Below, in pieces: positions 25,701-33,115 of a stretch of DNA of 49,071 nt; position 1 is the first letter of the stretch; the number at the start of each line of letters is the position of its first letter. Origin of the DNA: Bacteroidales bacterium (GTDB lineage Bacteria; Bacteroidota; Bacteroidia; Bacteroidales; Paludibacteraceae); NCBI GenBank assembly GCA_900767385.1, contig CAAFYY010000018.1:1-49071 (forward strand). The letters are read 5' to 3'. The notes beneath the pieces were generated by a model. The model was not told the DNA's origin and made no database searches. It was given only the letters and a program-made list of their open reading frames with translations. The position numbers and the translations under genes are program-made.

Positions 25701-27221
25701 TCCAAGTCTGATGCTTCCATCAAACTCCAGCAAGCCATTCACATCGTCAGTTTTCACATGACCGTCAAAGTTTTGGTTCTGATACTCGCCGGCAAGAGTA
25801 ATGTTGTGGTGGGTATATCCTTTATAAGTCAAGGCATCAACGACACCATCAACCACTAATTTCATCGGGGTCTCTTGGGCGGTCGTCAAGGCGATATCGA
25901 CGTCAAAAGCTGTAGAGCCGAGGTCTGGGTGTATCAAATCGCGCAGATTCAACTGCTTGGAGGAGAAGCAACCATTAAGGGCGATGGCATGATAATGGTT
26001 GGTAACTTTCATCTCTACATTAGTCTTGAGCGCTCCCACATCTGTTGAGAGTTCGCCAAGGAGTTTCAGATTCTCCACTCGTCCCTCAAAGTCGCCTTTA
26101 TAGGTGGCGTTGCCTATGGCAAAGAGCTGCTTTGGCAAGACAAATGGCTCTTTTCGGAGATTGGCAACAAGGTCTTGCACACCAGCCATATTGAAGTTAA
26201 GCGAACGAATATGTCCCTCTGTATCAAGGCTATCAGGGGTAAGCATATTAAACACTTTCACATTGCCATAAAGCGAGAGCGATTTGCCATAAGATAAGGC
26301 AATGGTATCAAGGGTAAGACTATTTGGAGTGCCTTGGAACCGAGTCAAGAGGTTGAGGTTACTTTTCAAGCCAGCCAGCCGTGGAACAAGAGGTTGGAAT
26401 TTTGAGAGGTCGAAGTTGTTGGCCTCAACCTGTCCGGACATCTGGAGCTGAGCTATGTTCTTTGCAATATCTTTCAGAGAGTCGTAGGCGAAAGAGATAT
26501 CTGTCAGAGCAAGCTGTGACTGACCCATTTCCAGACGCAATTTTGGTATATTACACCTATGGTTGTCAGCACGGAATTTGACGATGAGGTCGTCGATAAC
26601 GAGTCCGGACTGCTCCGCACAACTGAACTGCCTGATTTCAGCAGCATACAAGTCCTTGGCAAGAGTGTCGATGGAGAACTTCGTATTTAGCTGTTCTATT
26701 CGGATGTCTTTCGGTGAGAAGCCGTCATGAGGGATGGTGTCGCCTAAATCACGATAAGAAAGTGTGCCGTTGGTTATTTCAACATCGGCAATCTGGAACT
26801 GAAATTTATTGTTTTTCGGTTTTTCGCGCTTGAAATAGTCTATCAAAAACTGTAGATTTGTCGTTCCGTCTTCATTTTTTTTGAGTTTAAAGAGCGGATC
26901 ATCGATTATTACAGAGGTGATAATCAGCTGACGATTCAGCAAGGCTTTTGGCTGAAAAGAGGCTGTAGCACTTGAAACGAAAGCCAAAGTGTCGCTTTGT
27001 TGGTCAGATAGATAGAGATAATCTACCGATAAATGATTCGGAATGCGATAGGAAACAGCACCGACACTAACCTCCGTGCCCCATTCTTTAGAAAGGGTAG
27101 AGGCTACCTTGCCCACTAAATAATTTTGTACCCCTCTGGTATTCAGAAGGATAAACAAAACTATCAGTAGCATCACAATAATAGCCACCAAAGCGGACAC
27201 TATCTTCAGTGCTTTTTTCAT
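22704..27221 (-). CDS. tamB: Translocation/assembly module TamB
   Basis: A 1505-residue envelope protein of the TamB/DUF490 family, thought to bridge inner and outer membrane and to help lipid transport or outer-membrane protein assembly. It opens with a signal anchor (MKKALKIVSALVAIIVMLLI), followed by long runs of beta-strand repeats typical of the bridge-like fold. The C-terminal DUF490 domain includes GNCNILEGTYNFTF, a RSFKVIPGGTLVWTGDPLTPALDINAYY stretch, and a PLLLFG-like barrel-related end, followed by a basic RRERRANRERRKKKKES tail. The start at 27221 is preferred over a longer ORF start at 27272, which lies upstream of the -7 box. Divergent from tsaD, a pairing I have seen in other Bacteroidota. 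Confidence 0.93.
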   Translation of the reverse strand: MKKALKIVSALVAIIVMLLIVLFILLNTRGVQNYLVGKVASTLSKEWGTEVSVGAVSYRIPNHLSVDYLYLSDQQSDTLAFVSSATASFQPKALLNRQLIITSVIIDDPLFKLKKNEDGTTNLQFLIDYFKREKPKNNKFQFQIADVEITNGTLSYRDLGDTIPHDGFSPKDIRIEQLNTKFSIDTLAKDLYAAEIRQFSCAEQSGLVIDDLIVKFRADNHRCNIPKLRLEMGQSQLALTDISFAYDSLKDIAKNIAQLQMSGQVEANNFDLSKFQPLVPRLAGLKSNLNLLTRFQGTPNSLTLDTIALSYGKSLSLYGNVKVFNMLTPDSLDTEGHIRSLNFNMAGVQDLVANLRKEPFVLPKQLFAIGNATYKGDFEGRVENLKLLGELSTDVGALKTNVEMKVTNHYHAIALNGCFSSKQLNLRDLIHPDLGSTAFDVDIALTTAQETPMKLVVDGVVDALTYKGYTHHNITLAGEYQNQNFDGHVKTDDVNGLLEFDGSIRLGEEVHKYQFAARVDNFSPNKLRLIKEYPDFDASMVVYADLEGKHIESLNGYVRLDSLLINNKGSYFLDSLSLRSKTNDATRENHLSISSSQVSGMLYGKYTVASLTNHLLAFLSEYMPLLNCKETKSFNNDLRYFFEVNSTEQLCKVMEIPWYTTKPTTISGFYSDADHRLNAQIDVQHLTNGTQEIGNAVIRAYNSNDQLRLTLSTDMKVPNDTMLVNLDVKMAKDTINANLLWRNLLSDTITAGEFITKASLFKQNDTLCFDANILPTQIFFNNVPFEIGHSTVHYNPNRIEVDSFSLVSRNQHLLLDGIISKAPEDLLTVELENISLDYIFSIVPLKAITLGGEVTGTAKIGALLSQPLIEASVSSQNFNFNGANYGHVEASTDVDLENKRVNFNGDVYGYRESPLATLNGFFGFTNDTIDIIGHANGIKLDFINHFTEGILNNISGQADGDVHIYGIAKKGISVTAKAYVEEGQIGVEYLGTKYHFSDTIELIPTAVLFEGIDVYDDEGHKGALNGRLTHDGHFQDMKYQITLSCEDMMAFDLPSAPDALFYGKGYASGDVSIDGDEKRVNINCSMTTKPGTNVYIPVDGALQAEDDSFITFVDRSAHVDSTQIQAWIENKRTTQTAQIGLNLLVNVTPDANLYLIMDAQSGDIIKAMGEGAIRMELDPQTEDFRMFGNCNILEGTYNFTFQNAMRRSFKVIPGGTLVWTGDPLTPALDINAYYQINASLTDILTSDVLSNVGRSTVPVQCLLNMSGVLTQPDLTFDIKLPNSDEELNSALKSVIHSEEEMRRQIIYLLVLGRFQPINSGAGMAQVFGQNELLSVVSSSLSSQLNNWASQLFENWNFGVNMRTSGEGQDRSMEYEVQILYTPNNRFTLNSNVGYRNDNLSTSTANFIGDFDVEYKIIKSGKLGVKAYTHTNDYREYKTGWSTQGVGLVYRDNFDSAKGLREDWRKAIEDDRRERRANRERRKKKKESRAAAVQATKMTKEKNLDD

Positions 27222-27241
27222 ACCTTTGCGCTTTAATCGGA

Positions 27242-27249
27242 CAAAGATA
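27242..27249 (-). promoter_or_regulatory. -7 promoter box for tamB
   Basis: TATCTTTG on the minus strand, 20 bases before the tamB ATG. Confidence 0.75.
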
Positions 27250-27313
27250 CATCTTTTTCCCAACAGACACAATCACAAAAAGATAAAACAATAGATTTTT
27301 TCTAAAATCATCT

Positions 27314-28330
27314 ATGGCAACGATATTAGGCATCGAATCTTCATGCGATGACACGTCTGCAGCAATCATCCGTGACGGTTTACTTTTGTCGAATGTGACG
27401 GCAAGTCAGGCAATCCATGAGCAGTATGGTGGCGTCGTACCCGAATTGGCATCAAGAGCCCACCAACAAAACATTATTCCCGTGGTTGATGCAGCCCTGA
27501 AGAAGGTAGGCATCGAGCGCGAAGATGTTGACGCAGTAGCTTTTACCCGAGGTCCTGGACTTTTGGGTTCGCTTCTCGTAGGCACTTCTTTTGCAAAGGG
27601 TTTCGCATTGGCTCGCCGCATTCCACTTATTGACGTCAACCACCTTCAGGCCCATGTGATGGCTCATTTCGTGCGCACCCCGGACGATGAAAGGCCACTT
27701 CCTGAGTTTCCTTTTCTTTGTCTGCTGGTTTCGGGCGGAAACTCACAATTGGTCATGGTGAAAGGATACAACGAGATGGAGATTATCGGTCAGACAATCG
27801 ACGATGCTGCCGGCGAGGCGTTCGACAAGTGTGCCAAAGTGATGGGGCTCCCCTACCCAGGCGGTCCCGTTATCAACAAACTTGGCAACATGGGCAACCC
27901 TAAACGCTTTCAGTTCCACAAACCGAATATCGCTGGCTACGACTACAGCTTCAGCGGATTGAAGACCTCATTTCTCTATTTTCTACGCGATGAAATCAAG
28001 GAAAATCCCAATTTCATCGAAGAAAACAAGAACGATCTCTGCGCCTCCCTACAGCAGACTGTGGTTGAGATTCTGATGCAGAAACTGCACAAGGCAGTCA
28101 AGGATTACCACATCAAACGCATTGCCGTAGCCGGTGGCGTTTCTGCCAACTCCGCTTTGCGCGATACGTTCGTTGAATACGGGAAAAAATATCATTGTGA
28201 TGTCTTCATTCCACCTTTTGCATACACAACAGACAACGCTGCGATGGTGGCAATGGTAGGCTATTTCAAACTGTTGGACAAAGATTTCTGCCAACCAGAC
28301 CTTGCTCCATACGCACGCGTTACCATCTAA
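27314..28330 (+). CDS. tsaD: tRNA N6-threonylcarbamoyladenosine synthase TsaD
   Basis: A 338-residue cytoplasmic ASKHA-fold enzyme that joins threonylcarbamoyl to adenosine 37 of ANN-decoding tRNAs, with partners TsaB and TsaE. Metal ligands H110 and H114 lie in NHLQAHVMAH. Other signatures are GIESSCDDTS (6-15), GPGLLGSLLVG (80-90), LVSGGNSQL, and the second nucleotide motif AVAGGVSANSALR. Length is typical. It is followed after 21 bases by the exosortase-like gene. No clear -7 box was found in the 92-base gap to tamB. Confidence 0.97.
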   Translation: MATILGIESSCDDTSAAIIRDGLLLSNVTASQAIHEQYGGVVPELASRAHQQNIIPVVDAALKKVGIEREDVDAVAFTRGPGLLGSLLVGTSFAKGFALARRIPLIDVNHLQAHVMAHFVRTPDDERPLPEFPFLCLLVSGGNSQLVMVKGYNEMEIIGQTIDDAAGEAFDKCAKVMGLPYPGGPVINKLGNMGNPKRFQFHKPNIAGYDYSFSGLKTSFLYFLRDEIKENPNFIEENKNDLCASLQQTVVEILMQKLHKAVKDYHIKRIAVAGGVSANSALRDTFVEYGKKYHCDVFIPPFAYTTDNAAMVAMVGYFKLLDKDFCQPDLAPYARVTI

Positions 28331-28351
28331 AAAAACAACATACGACGAGTC

Positions 28352-28945
28352 ATGAATATAGAGTTTAAGGACAGAAAGCTGAATCTGATCTACGAAGCGG
28401 CGATCGACCCCCTGCTTTTCTTACTGATGGTGGGTTTCGGTCATGCTTTGTGGCACATTCTCTTTCCTTCTTTGACCCTTGAAAGCAAGGAGGTCTTCTT
28501 GTTCGACCGCTTCAACATCACCCCTTTTACACTCAGCATTCAACGGTTTCTATCCAACCAACACTATCTAATTGCCCATTGGCTGAATCCTGACGTTCAA
28601 CAAAACGGACTGACAGTTTATATTCCTGGGAGAATCGGTTCCTATATGGCTTGGGGCTGTGTCGGTGTGAAGCAAATGATGATTTTCGTCCTTTCCATCG
28701 TGTTTTCTCGCGGCCGTCATGTCCACAAAACTTGGTTTATCCCTTTGGGCGTCGTTGTCCTTCACGGGGTCAATCTTGTTCGTATTACTATTTTGTTTTT
28801 TATCAGTTCATTCCATATAGAGTATTTTGAACTGATGCATGACCAGATTCTGAAGATAATGTTCTATGTGATTATTTTCTTTATCTGGTTGGTTTGGCAA
28901 CATCGCTTCAACCCCAAATACAACAGCCTACTGTTCAAAAAGTAG
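28352..28945 (+). CDS. Exosortase/archaeosortase family-like membrane protein
   Basis: A 197-residue inner-membrane protein with about five hydrophobic segments. The three positions expected for the cysteine-peptidase-like exosortase catalytic set can be lined up: C103 in AWGCVGVKQMM, R144 in HGVNLVRITILF, and H163 in ELMHDQILKIMFY. This motif order resembles the exosortase/archaeosortase superfamily, which cleaves and relocates proteins with a C-terminal sorting tail. No candidate substrate with such a tail was seen in the window. It begins 21 bases after tsaD and a terminator follows, so the two are likely co-transcribed. Family assignment is from motif pattern only. Confidence 0.7.
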   Translation: MNIEFKDRKLNLIYEAAIDPLLFLLMVGFGHALWHILFPSLTLESKEVFLFDRFNITPFTLSIQRFLSNQHYLIAHWLNPDVQQNGLTVYIPGRIGSYMAWGCVGVKQMMIFVLSIVFSRGRHVHKTWFIPLGVVVLHGVNLVRITILFFISSFHIEYFELMHDQILKIMFYVIIFFIWLVWQHRFNPKYNSLLFKK

Positions 28946-28966
28946 TCTCCCAAAGGATAAGAAACA

Positions 28967-29002
28967 AAAAACAGACACCATCAAGTTGGTGTCTGTTTTT
29001 TT
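28967..29002 (+). terminator. Terminator of the tsaD-exosortase-like unit
   Basis: ACAGACACCA (28971-28980) pairs with TGGTGTCTGT (28987-28996), followed by a T-run. Confidence 0.9.
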
Positions 29003-29040
29003 GTTTGCGATGAAAAGGAGATTTTTCGCACTTGAACATA

Positions 29041-29077
29041 AAAAAAGATGGCACTGTTTTCACAAATGGTGCCACCT
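29041..29077 (-). terminator. Terminator downstream of the AraC gene
   Basis: On the minus strand AGGTGGCAC pairs with GTGCCATCT (one G-T wobble), followed by a T-run (29041-29046). It ends the AraC-type gene. Confidence 0.82.
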
Positions 29078-29101
29078 GAATTTCTTGTCTATTTATGCAT
29101 T

Positions 29102-29935
29102 TTATTCACTTATTTCCGTCTGAGAAGGTGTGTAGCCATAGGCTTTTTTGTATCGCGACACAAAGTGCTGATAACTGATAAAACCTAAACTGCGGCTCAC
29201 ATCTGTCGGCTTTTTTCCGGCTGCAAGCAATTCATGAGCGCGATTGATACGCAAGTTCATGATTGCACGTTCTGGAGAAAGCCCCATTTCAGCCACGACA
29301 TCGCGCTTGAAAGCGGCTTTGGATCGTGACGAATAGATTGCCATCTCATCAACAGAGAGGCGGAGGTGATAGTAACGCTCCAAAAACTCACGAATTGGAA
29401 TGCGGTACAATGGGTGGAAGTCAAAGAAATGGGCATGCATGAAAGGGTCTATCGTCAAAACACGCTCAACAATAGAACGACGCAGTTCGTTGATGCTTTC
29501 CAACGAAGGGTCTCCTTCCTGTGCAACAAGATCCCATCCAATGTTACAAAACGCTTTGAGTCTTTCCGTATTTGGCATTTGAACGACCTTACGTTTTGAT
29601 GTGCGAGCCACGCGATTCCTATTGGTAGGCTTGATGGTTCGGAAATATTCCACAAGATACATACGTGGGAATTCCAACATCAAGACATTGATTTTGCCTG
29701 TCTCACGATTTGGATAGAGGGTCAGCGATGTCTCTGGGTTACGAAGCAGACAAAGGCAATCTCCCATAGCTATACGAAATTTGTCTTTGCCAACCGCAAA
29801 AGAAGCAGTTCCTTCCTTCACAACAATAAATGTGTGATTATAGAACGGACCTATACTAACACTCTTCGCCGTATTGGCATAGAGATGAATCAGTCCCTGG
29901 AAATTGTCCATTTGATATGGAAGTGAAGAAGGCAT
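29102..29935 (-). CDS. AraC family transcriptional regulator
   Basis: A 277-residue regulator. The N-terminal part is a ligand-sensing, cupin-like arm (FIVVKEGTASFAVGKDKFRIAMGDCLCLL). The C-terminal 100 residues carry two helix-turn-helix units, with LSVDEMAIYSSRSKAAFKRDVVAEMGLSPERAIMNLRINRAHELL and DVSRSLGFISYQHFVSRYKKAYGYTPSQ, matching AraC/XylS. The ligand is unknown; the divergent EamA exporter next door might be a target. An in-frame ATG at 29911 is an alternative start. A palindrome lies between its -7 box and start codon. Confidence 0.9.
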   Translation of the reverse strand: MPSSLPYQMDNFQGLIHLYANTAKSVSIGPFYNHTFIVVKEGTASFAVGKDKFRIAMGDCLCLLRNPETSLTLYPNRETGKINVLMLEFPRMYLVEYFRTIKPTNRNRVARTSKRKVVQMPNTERLKAFCNIGWDLVAQEGDPSLESINELRRSIVERVLTIDPFMHAHFFDFHPLYRIPIREFLERYYHLRLSVDEMAIYSSRSKAAFKRDVVAEMGLSPERAIMNLRINRAHELLAAGKKPTDVSRSLGFISYQHFVSRYKKAYGYTPSQTEISE

Positions 29936-29965
29936 CGCTAGACTTTTTTCTGACTTCAGTTGTGT

Positions 29966-29983
29966 TCAATGTTTACACATTGA
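29966..29983 (-). promoter_or_regulatory. Perfect palindrome in the AraC gene leader
   Basis: TCAATGT-TTAC-ACATTGA is a perfect 7-bp inverted repeat lying just after the proposed -7 box (29994-30001). It may be an operator or a leader hairpin; AraC proteins usually bind direct repeats. Confidence 0.5.
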
Positions 29984-29993
29984 TTTTACTCCA

Positions 29994-30001
29994 CAAAATT
30001 A
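29994..30001 (-). promoter_or_regulatory. Possible -7 promoter box for the AraC gene
   Basis: TAATTTTG on the minus strand, 58 bases before the start at 29935; a looser match to the consensus. Confidence 0.5.
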
Positions 30002-30115
30002 CTATAAATTTTTACTTCTGCTATATCAATATATTGTCCAATCGACACTACTATTTATACAATGCCGTTTTTTATCGGCAAATAGGTCGATTTTACCTAT
30101 GAAAATTTTGGAATA

Positions 30116-30997
30116 TTACTCCGAATCGCCCTTTTTTTTCGGTAAAACGACCATCAAAACCGATGAAAGTATCATCAAAATGCCGATAGAAAGGGAGAAA
30201 GTGAAAGGCTCGCTGTAGAGAACAACACCTATCAGCACCGCTGTCAAAGGCTCTAAAGCACCGAGAATGGCAGTTGGTGTCGAGCCGATTTTGCGTACCG
30301 AGACAGCAAGCAATGAGAGTGCAACGACTGTTGGGAAGACTGCCAAGGCGACAGCCACCAGAAGATGTTTCGGGGCAGTGAGTATCTCAAACTGAATATT
30401 CGGGTCAATCATAGCGTGAATCAGGTTGCACGATGCACAACAGATAGCCACATAGAAACTCAGCGTTAGGGGACTGACGTTGGTCAAGCTACGGTTGAGT
30501 ATGACGATATATACAGCATAGGTCAATGCTGAGATGAAAACCAACAGACCACCGATGAAGTTGAGGGTGCCATCGCCACCTTGGTTGAGCACAGCGATAC
30601 CCAAGAAGGCAACGACAATCGCCAAGAGTGTCCGCCAGCTGATTTTCTCGCGGAAAAAGAGCGTCATGATGATAGCCACCAGCAAAGGATAGAGAAAGAG
30701 TAAGGTGGAGGCTACTCCGGTAGCGATATGTTGAAAGCTATAATATAGTGTCATAGAGGAGGCACTGAAAAGTAGTCCCAACGCCACAACAACCAACGAT
30801 TCCTTACGGGTAACACGAAAACTTCCTTTCGTCACGGTGATGGCGATGGCAAAGACTATCGCCGCCAAGAAGAAACGGAAGAAAAGGAGAGAATTGGTGG
30901 AGATGCCATCGGCATAAACCAGTTTTCCTATCGGATTGATGCCATAACACATGGCAGATATGATGCCGCAAAGCGCACCTTTGAGTTTATCATTCAT
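30116..30997 (-). CDS. EamA (DMT) family transporter
   Basis: A 293-residue inner-membrane exporter of the drug/metabolite transporter superfamily with about ten membrane spans in two EamA repeats. The first begins GALCGIISAMCYGINPIGKL and the second LNFIGGLLVFISALTYAVYIVILNR. The LEPLTAVLIGVVLYSEPFT segment is typical of the second repeat end. The substrate is unknown (amino acids, nucleosides or drugs are all possible). The ATG at 30997 is preferred because the upstream one at 31027 lies in the -7 box. Convergent-tail spacing to the AraC gene is about 180 AT-rich bases. Confidence 0.9.
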   Translation of the reverse strand: MNDKLKGALCGIISAMCYGINPIGKLVYADGISTNSLLFFRFFLAAIVFAIAITVTKGSFRVTRKESLVVVALGLLFSASSMTLYYSFQHIATGVASTLLFLYPLLVAIIMTLFFREKISWRTLLAIVVAFLGIAVLNQGGDGTLNFIGGLLVFISALTYAVYIVILNRSLTNVSPLTLSFYVAICCASCNLIHAMIDPNIQFEILTAPKHLLVAVALAVFPTVVALSLLAVSVRKIGSTPTAILGALEPLTAVLIGVVLYSEPFTFSLSIGILMILSSVLMVVLPKKKGDSE

Positions 30998-31024
30998 TGG
31001 TTTGTGCAATCTGAAAAAGTGGCG

Positions 31025-31032
31025 CAAAGATA
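31025..31032 (-). promoter_or_regulatory. -7 promoter box for the EamA gene
   Basis: TATCTTTG on the minus strand, 27 bases before the ATG at 30997. Confidence 0.72.
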
Positions 31033-31311
31033 AGATTATTTTAGGGGAACGAGAGATTTCATGTGCGAGAATTTTTCTACGAAATCATGGAAACAAAAAA
31101 GGGTGCATTATGACAACTCATCCCGACCACAACCAGGTATTTATTCGTGACACTTTTGAAATGATTTCTCCTAAAAAAAGACTCTTTTCAATCCAAAGAG
31201 CACCTATTTCTCTGGCAAAAATTTCTCGATTATTATTATCAACACGCCACAAGAAAACACGTATTCGGCTGGATTATTGCAACTTAAAGTAAAGATAAAA
31301 AAAATTCATTT
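31033..31311. other. Intergenic region upstream of the ABC operon, no gene seen
   Basis: About 280 bases between the EamA promoter and the ABC-operon promoter. Short open frames on the plus strand have no protein-like character. I see only a weak 6-bp hairpin near CTCTTTT/AAAGAG (31181-31200). Confidence 0.5.
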
Positions 31312-31315
31312 TTTG

Positions 31316-31347
31316 TTTGGTGGAATGAAACATATGCCCTACTTTTG
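31316..31347 (+). promoter_or_regulatory. Full -33/-7 promoter of the ABC-GntR operon
   Basis: TTTG (31316-31319), 20-base spacer, then TACTTTTG (31340-31347): both elements of the Bacteroidota sigma-A promoter at consensus spacing. Start of transcription is expected near 31354. Confidence 0.82.
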
Positions 31348-31348
31348 C

Positions 31349-31372
31349 AGTGTACTATTTCGGTAGTACACT
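31349..31372 (+). promoter_or_regulatory. Operator palindrome for the GntR (YtrA-type) regulator
   Basis: A perfect inverted repeat AGTGTACTA-N6-TAGTACACT begins two bases after the -7 box and covers the expected transcription start. It also reads AGTGTA-N12-TACACT, close to the AGTGTA-N13-TACACT operator I recall for Bacillus subtilis YtrA. The last gene of the operon encodes a YtrA-type GntR protein, so autorepression is the natural reading. Confidence 0.75.
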
Positions 31373-31404
31373 AAAACAATTAAAGACTCAAAAATAGGAT
31401 AAAA

Positions 31405-31464
31405 ATGATTAGTTATCTTATTGTCATCATGACAACCCTCTTCTGCTGGTTAGTCAACAGGTAA
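31405..31464 (+). CDS. Small ORF, 19-residue hydrophobic peptide
   Basis: Encodes MISYLIVIMTTLFCWLVNR, a single likely membrane segment with an Asn-Arg end. It has an AGGA five bases before the ATG, unusual for this lineage, and lies between the operon promoter/operator and the ATPase gene, 28 bases before the next start. Its first three codons, ATGATTAGT, are identical to those of the ATPase gene. It could be a small transporter-associated protein, a leader peptide, or a chance frame; too short to assign. Confidence 0.45.
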   Translation: MISYLIVIMTTLFCWLVNR

Positions 31465-31492
31465 AAACAACAAACGAAACAAATATATTGCA

Positions 31493-32365
31493 ATGATTAG
31501 TATCCAGAATTTAGAGTACGGCTATTCTCGGGGTAAGCACGTATTCAAAAATCTTAATCTCGAGTTACCCGATGGACACATCTATGGTCTGTTAGGCAAG
31601 AACGGCATCGGCAAGACAACCTTGTTAGGCATTCTCGCAGGCGCCCTATTTGCCAAAGGCGATTACAACATTGATGGTATCGACCCAAGGAAACGCAACA
31701 ACAACTTGATGGAACAGGTCCGTCTCGACATGGATCTTGAAATCAACCCGACAATGGGCATCAATTTCGCCACCAAGCCAGAGACACTCGCAAATATCTT
31801 ATCGGATCTCTATCCAAACTTTGATAATGCGTTTTTAGAAAGAGCAATAGAGCGTCTCGAAGTGCCAACCGGAAAACGTCTTTATAAGATGTCAATGGGC
31901 GAACAGCGCAAGGCTTTGAGTGCTTTGTCGCTGGCCTGCAACACCCGATATCTCTTCATGGACGAGCCGACTAACGGCATGGACATCACATCCCGCTCAG
32001 AGTTCAAGAAACTGGTGGCAGAGCAATATGCGACACCATGCAACGAGGACGCTGCATTCGACAAGACATTCATCATCTCAACGCATCAGGTGGACGACCT
32101 TGAGGGACTGATTGACGCCGTCATCATTCTTGGTCAGGAGAATGTACTGCTCTGCGCAACACTTGAAGAGATTGGGAGAAAATTGAAATTCGGTTTCGCC
32201 ACACCAGACGACACGGTGCTTTACAGTGAGAGCGGAGCCAATGGCGAAGAGTGTGTAATGAGAAACGACAGCGGCATGGAGATGCCCGTCAACACTCGCC
32301 TACTCTTCAGCGCGGTAACAAGAAAACCAGAAGTGATACTTCCTTTGTTCAACAACAAAATCTAA
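31493..32365 (+). CDS. ABC transporter ATP-binding protein
   Basis: A 290-residue cytoplasmic ATPase. Walker A GKNGIGKTT (35-43), the signature-like SMGEQRK (134-140) in place of LSGGQ, Walker B YLFMDEPT (153-160) and the switch histidine H198 (STHQVDD) are intact. It pairs with the membrane protein encoded five bases after it. The gene order ATPase-permease-GntR under one operator recalls the Gram-positive Ytr-type system linked to cell-wall-antibiotic response, but the substrate here is unknown. Confidence 0.92.
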   Translation: MISIQNLEYGYSRGKHVFKNLNLELPDGHIYGLLGKNGIGKTTLLGILAGALFAKGDYNIDGIDPRKRNNNLMEQVRLDMDLEINPTMGINFATKPETLANILSDLYPNFDNAFLERAIERLEVPTGKRLYKMSMGEQRKALSALSLACNTRYLFMDEPTNGMDITSRSEFKKLVAEQYATPCNEDAAFDKTFIISTHQVDDLEGLIDAVIILGQENVLLCATLEEIGRKLKFGFATPDDTVLYSESGANGEECVMRNDSGMEMPVNTRLLFSAVTRKPEVILPLFNNKI

Positions 32366-32369
32366 GACT

Positions 32370-33104
32370 ATGAATAAACTCTCTTTCCGACGCATCAAGG
32401 CATTGATGAAGTACGAAATCACCTCCGACACAAGAACATCAATCTATATACTTGGATTATGGTTTGTAATGACATTGGTGGTCAATGTTGCTATTGACGG
32501 CTTCCACGGACCCAACAACTGGATTCTTGAAGGTTCGGACCACTGGATAAGTTTTAGTTGTTTCATGTTCACAACATGCCTTACTGCACGCTATCTTCGC
32601 CCAACACAGACAAGAGCATATCTCACTCTGCCAGGCAATCCGTTGGAGAAGTTCGTAGCACATATTTCTATCTATTTTTTAGCAATGGCCGCCATCGTTC
32701 TCCTTCGCTTCGGACTGGTAGAACTAAGCACACTGTTCTATGATTCGGAAATATCCGCAAAAGACCTTCTTTTGGGTGTCTCCCTGAAGGTTTTTGACAG
32801 ATTCGAGGATGTCTGGGTAGATCATGCGAAGACATTCAGTTACTACACCCACGCCTACAATTTCATGATCTTTGCTATCATGGGTATCGTGGTCAGAAGA
32901 CTCAGAGGACCGCTGCAGAAAGTCGTCTATTACTTCTGTATGTTTTTCTTATTCATCTTTATCAACGGTTCTGATGTCACTGGCTTGCTCGATGTGCTCA
33001 ACCTCGGCAAGGAGTTCGTTCCTTTCATGCCTTTGTTCATCGTTCTTGACATTTTCTTGGGCTGGCTGCTCTACCGCAGCATCTGCAAAGTTCAAGCTAA
33101 ATAA
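32370..33104 (+). CDS. ABC transporter membrane subunit (unassigned family)
   Basis: A 244-residue integral membrane protein with about six hydrophobic segments (for example TSIYILGLWFVMTLVVNVAI, AHISIYFLAMAAIVLLRFG, YNFMIFAIMGIVVRRL, FMPLFIVLDIFLGWLLY). It starts five bases after the ATPase gene, so it is the likely permease partner. It has no recognised named domain. The next gene is 12 bases downstream. Confidence 0.8.
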   Translation: MNKLSFRRIKALMKYEITSDTRTSIYILGLWFVMTLVVNVAIDGFHGPNNWILEGSDHWISFSCFMFTTCLTARYLRPTQTRAYLTLPGNPLEKFVAHISIYFLAMAAIVLLRFGLVELSTLFYDSEISAKDLLLGVSLKVFDRFEDVWVDHAKTFSYYTHAYNFMIFAIMGIVVRRLRGPLQKVVYYFCMFFLFIFINGSDVTGLLDVLNLGKEFVPFMPLFIVLDIFLGWLLYRSICKVQAK

Positions 33105-33115
33105 CTACAAGGCTT

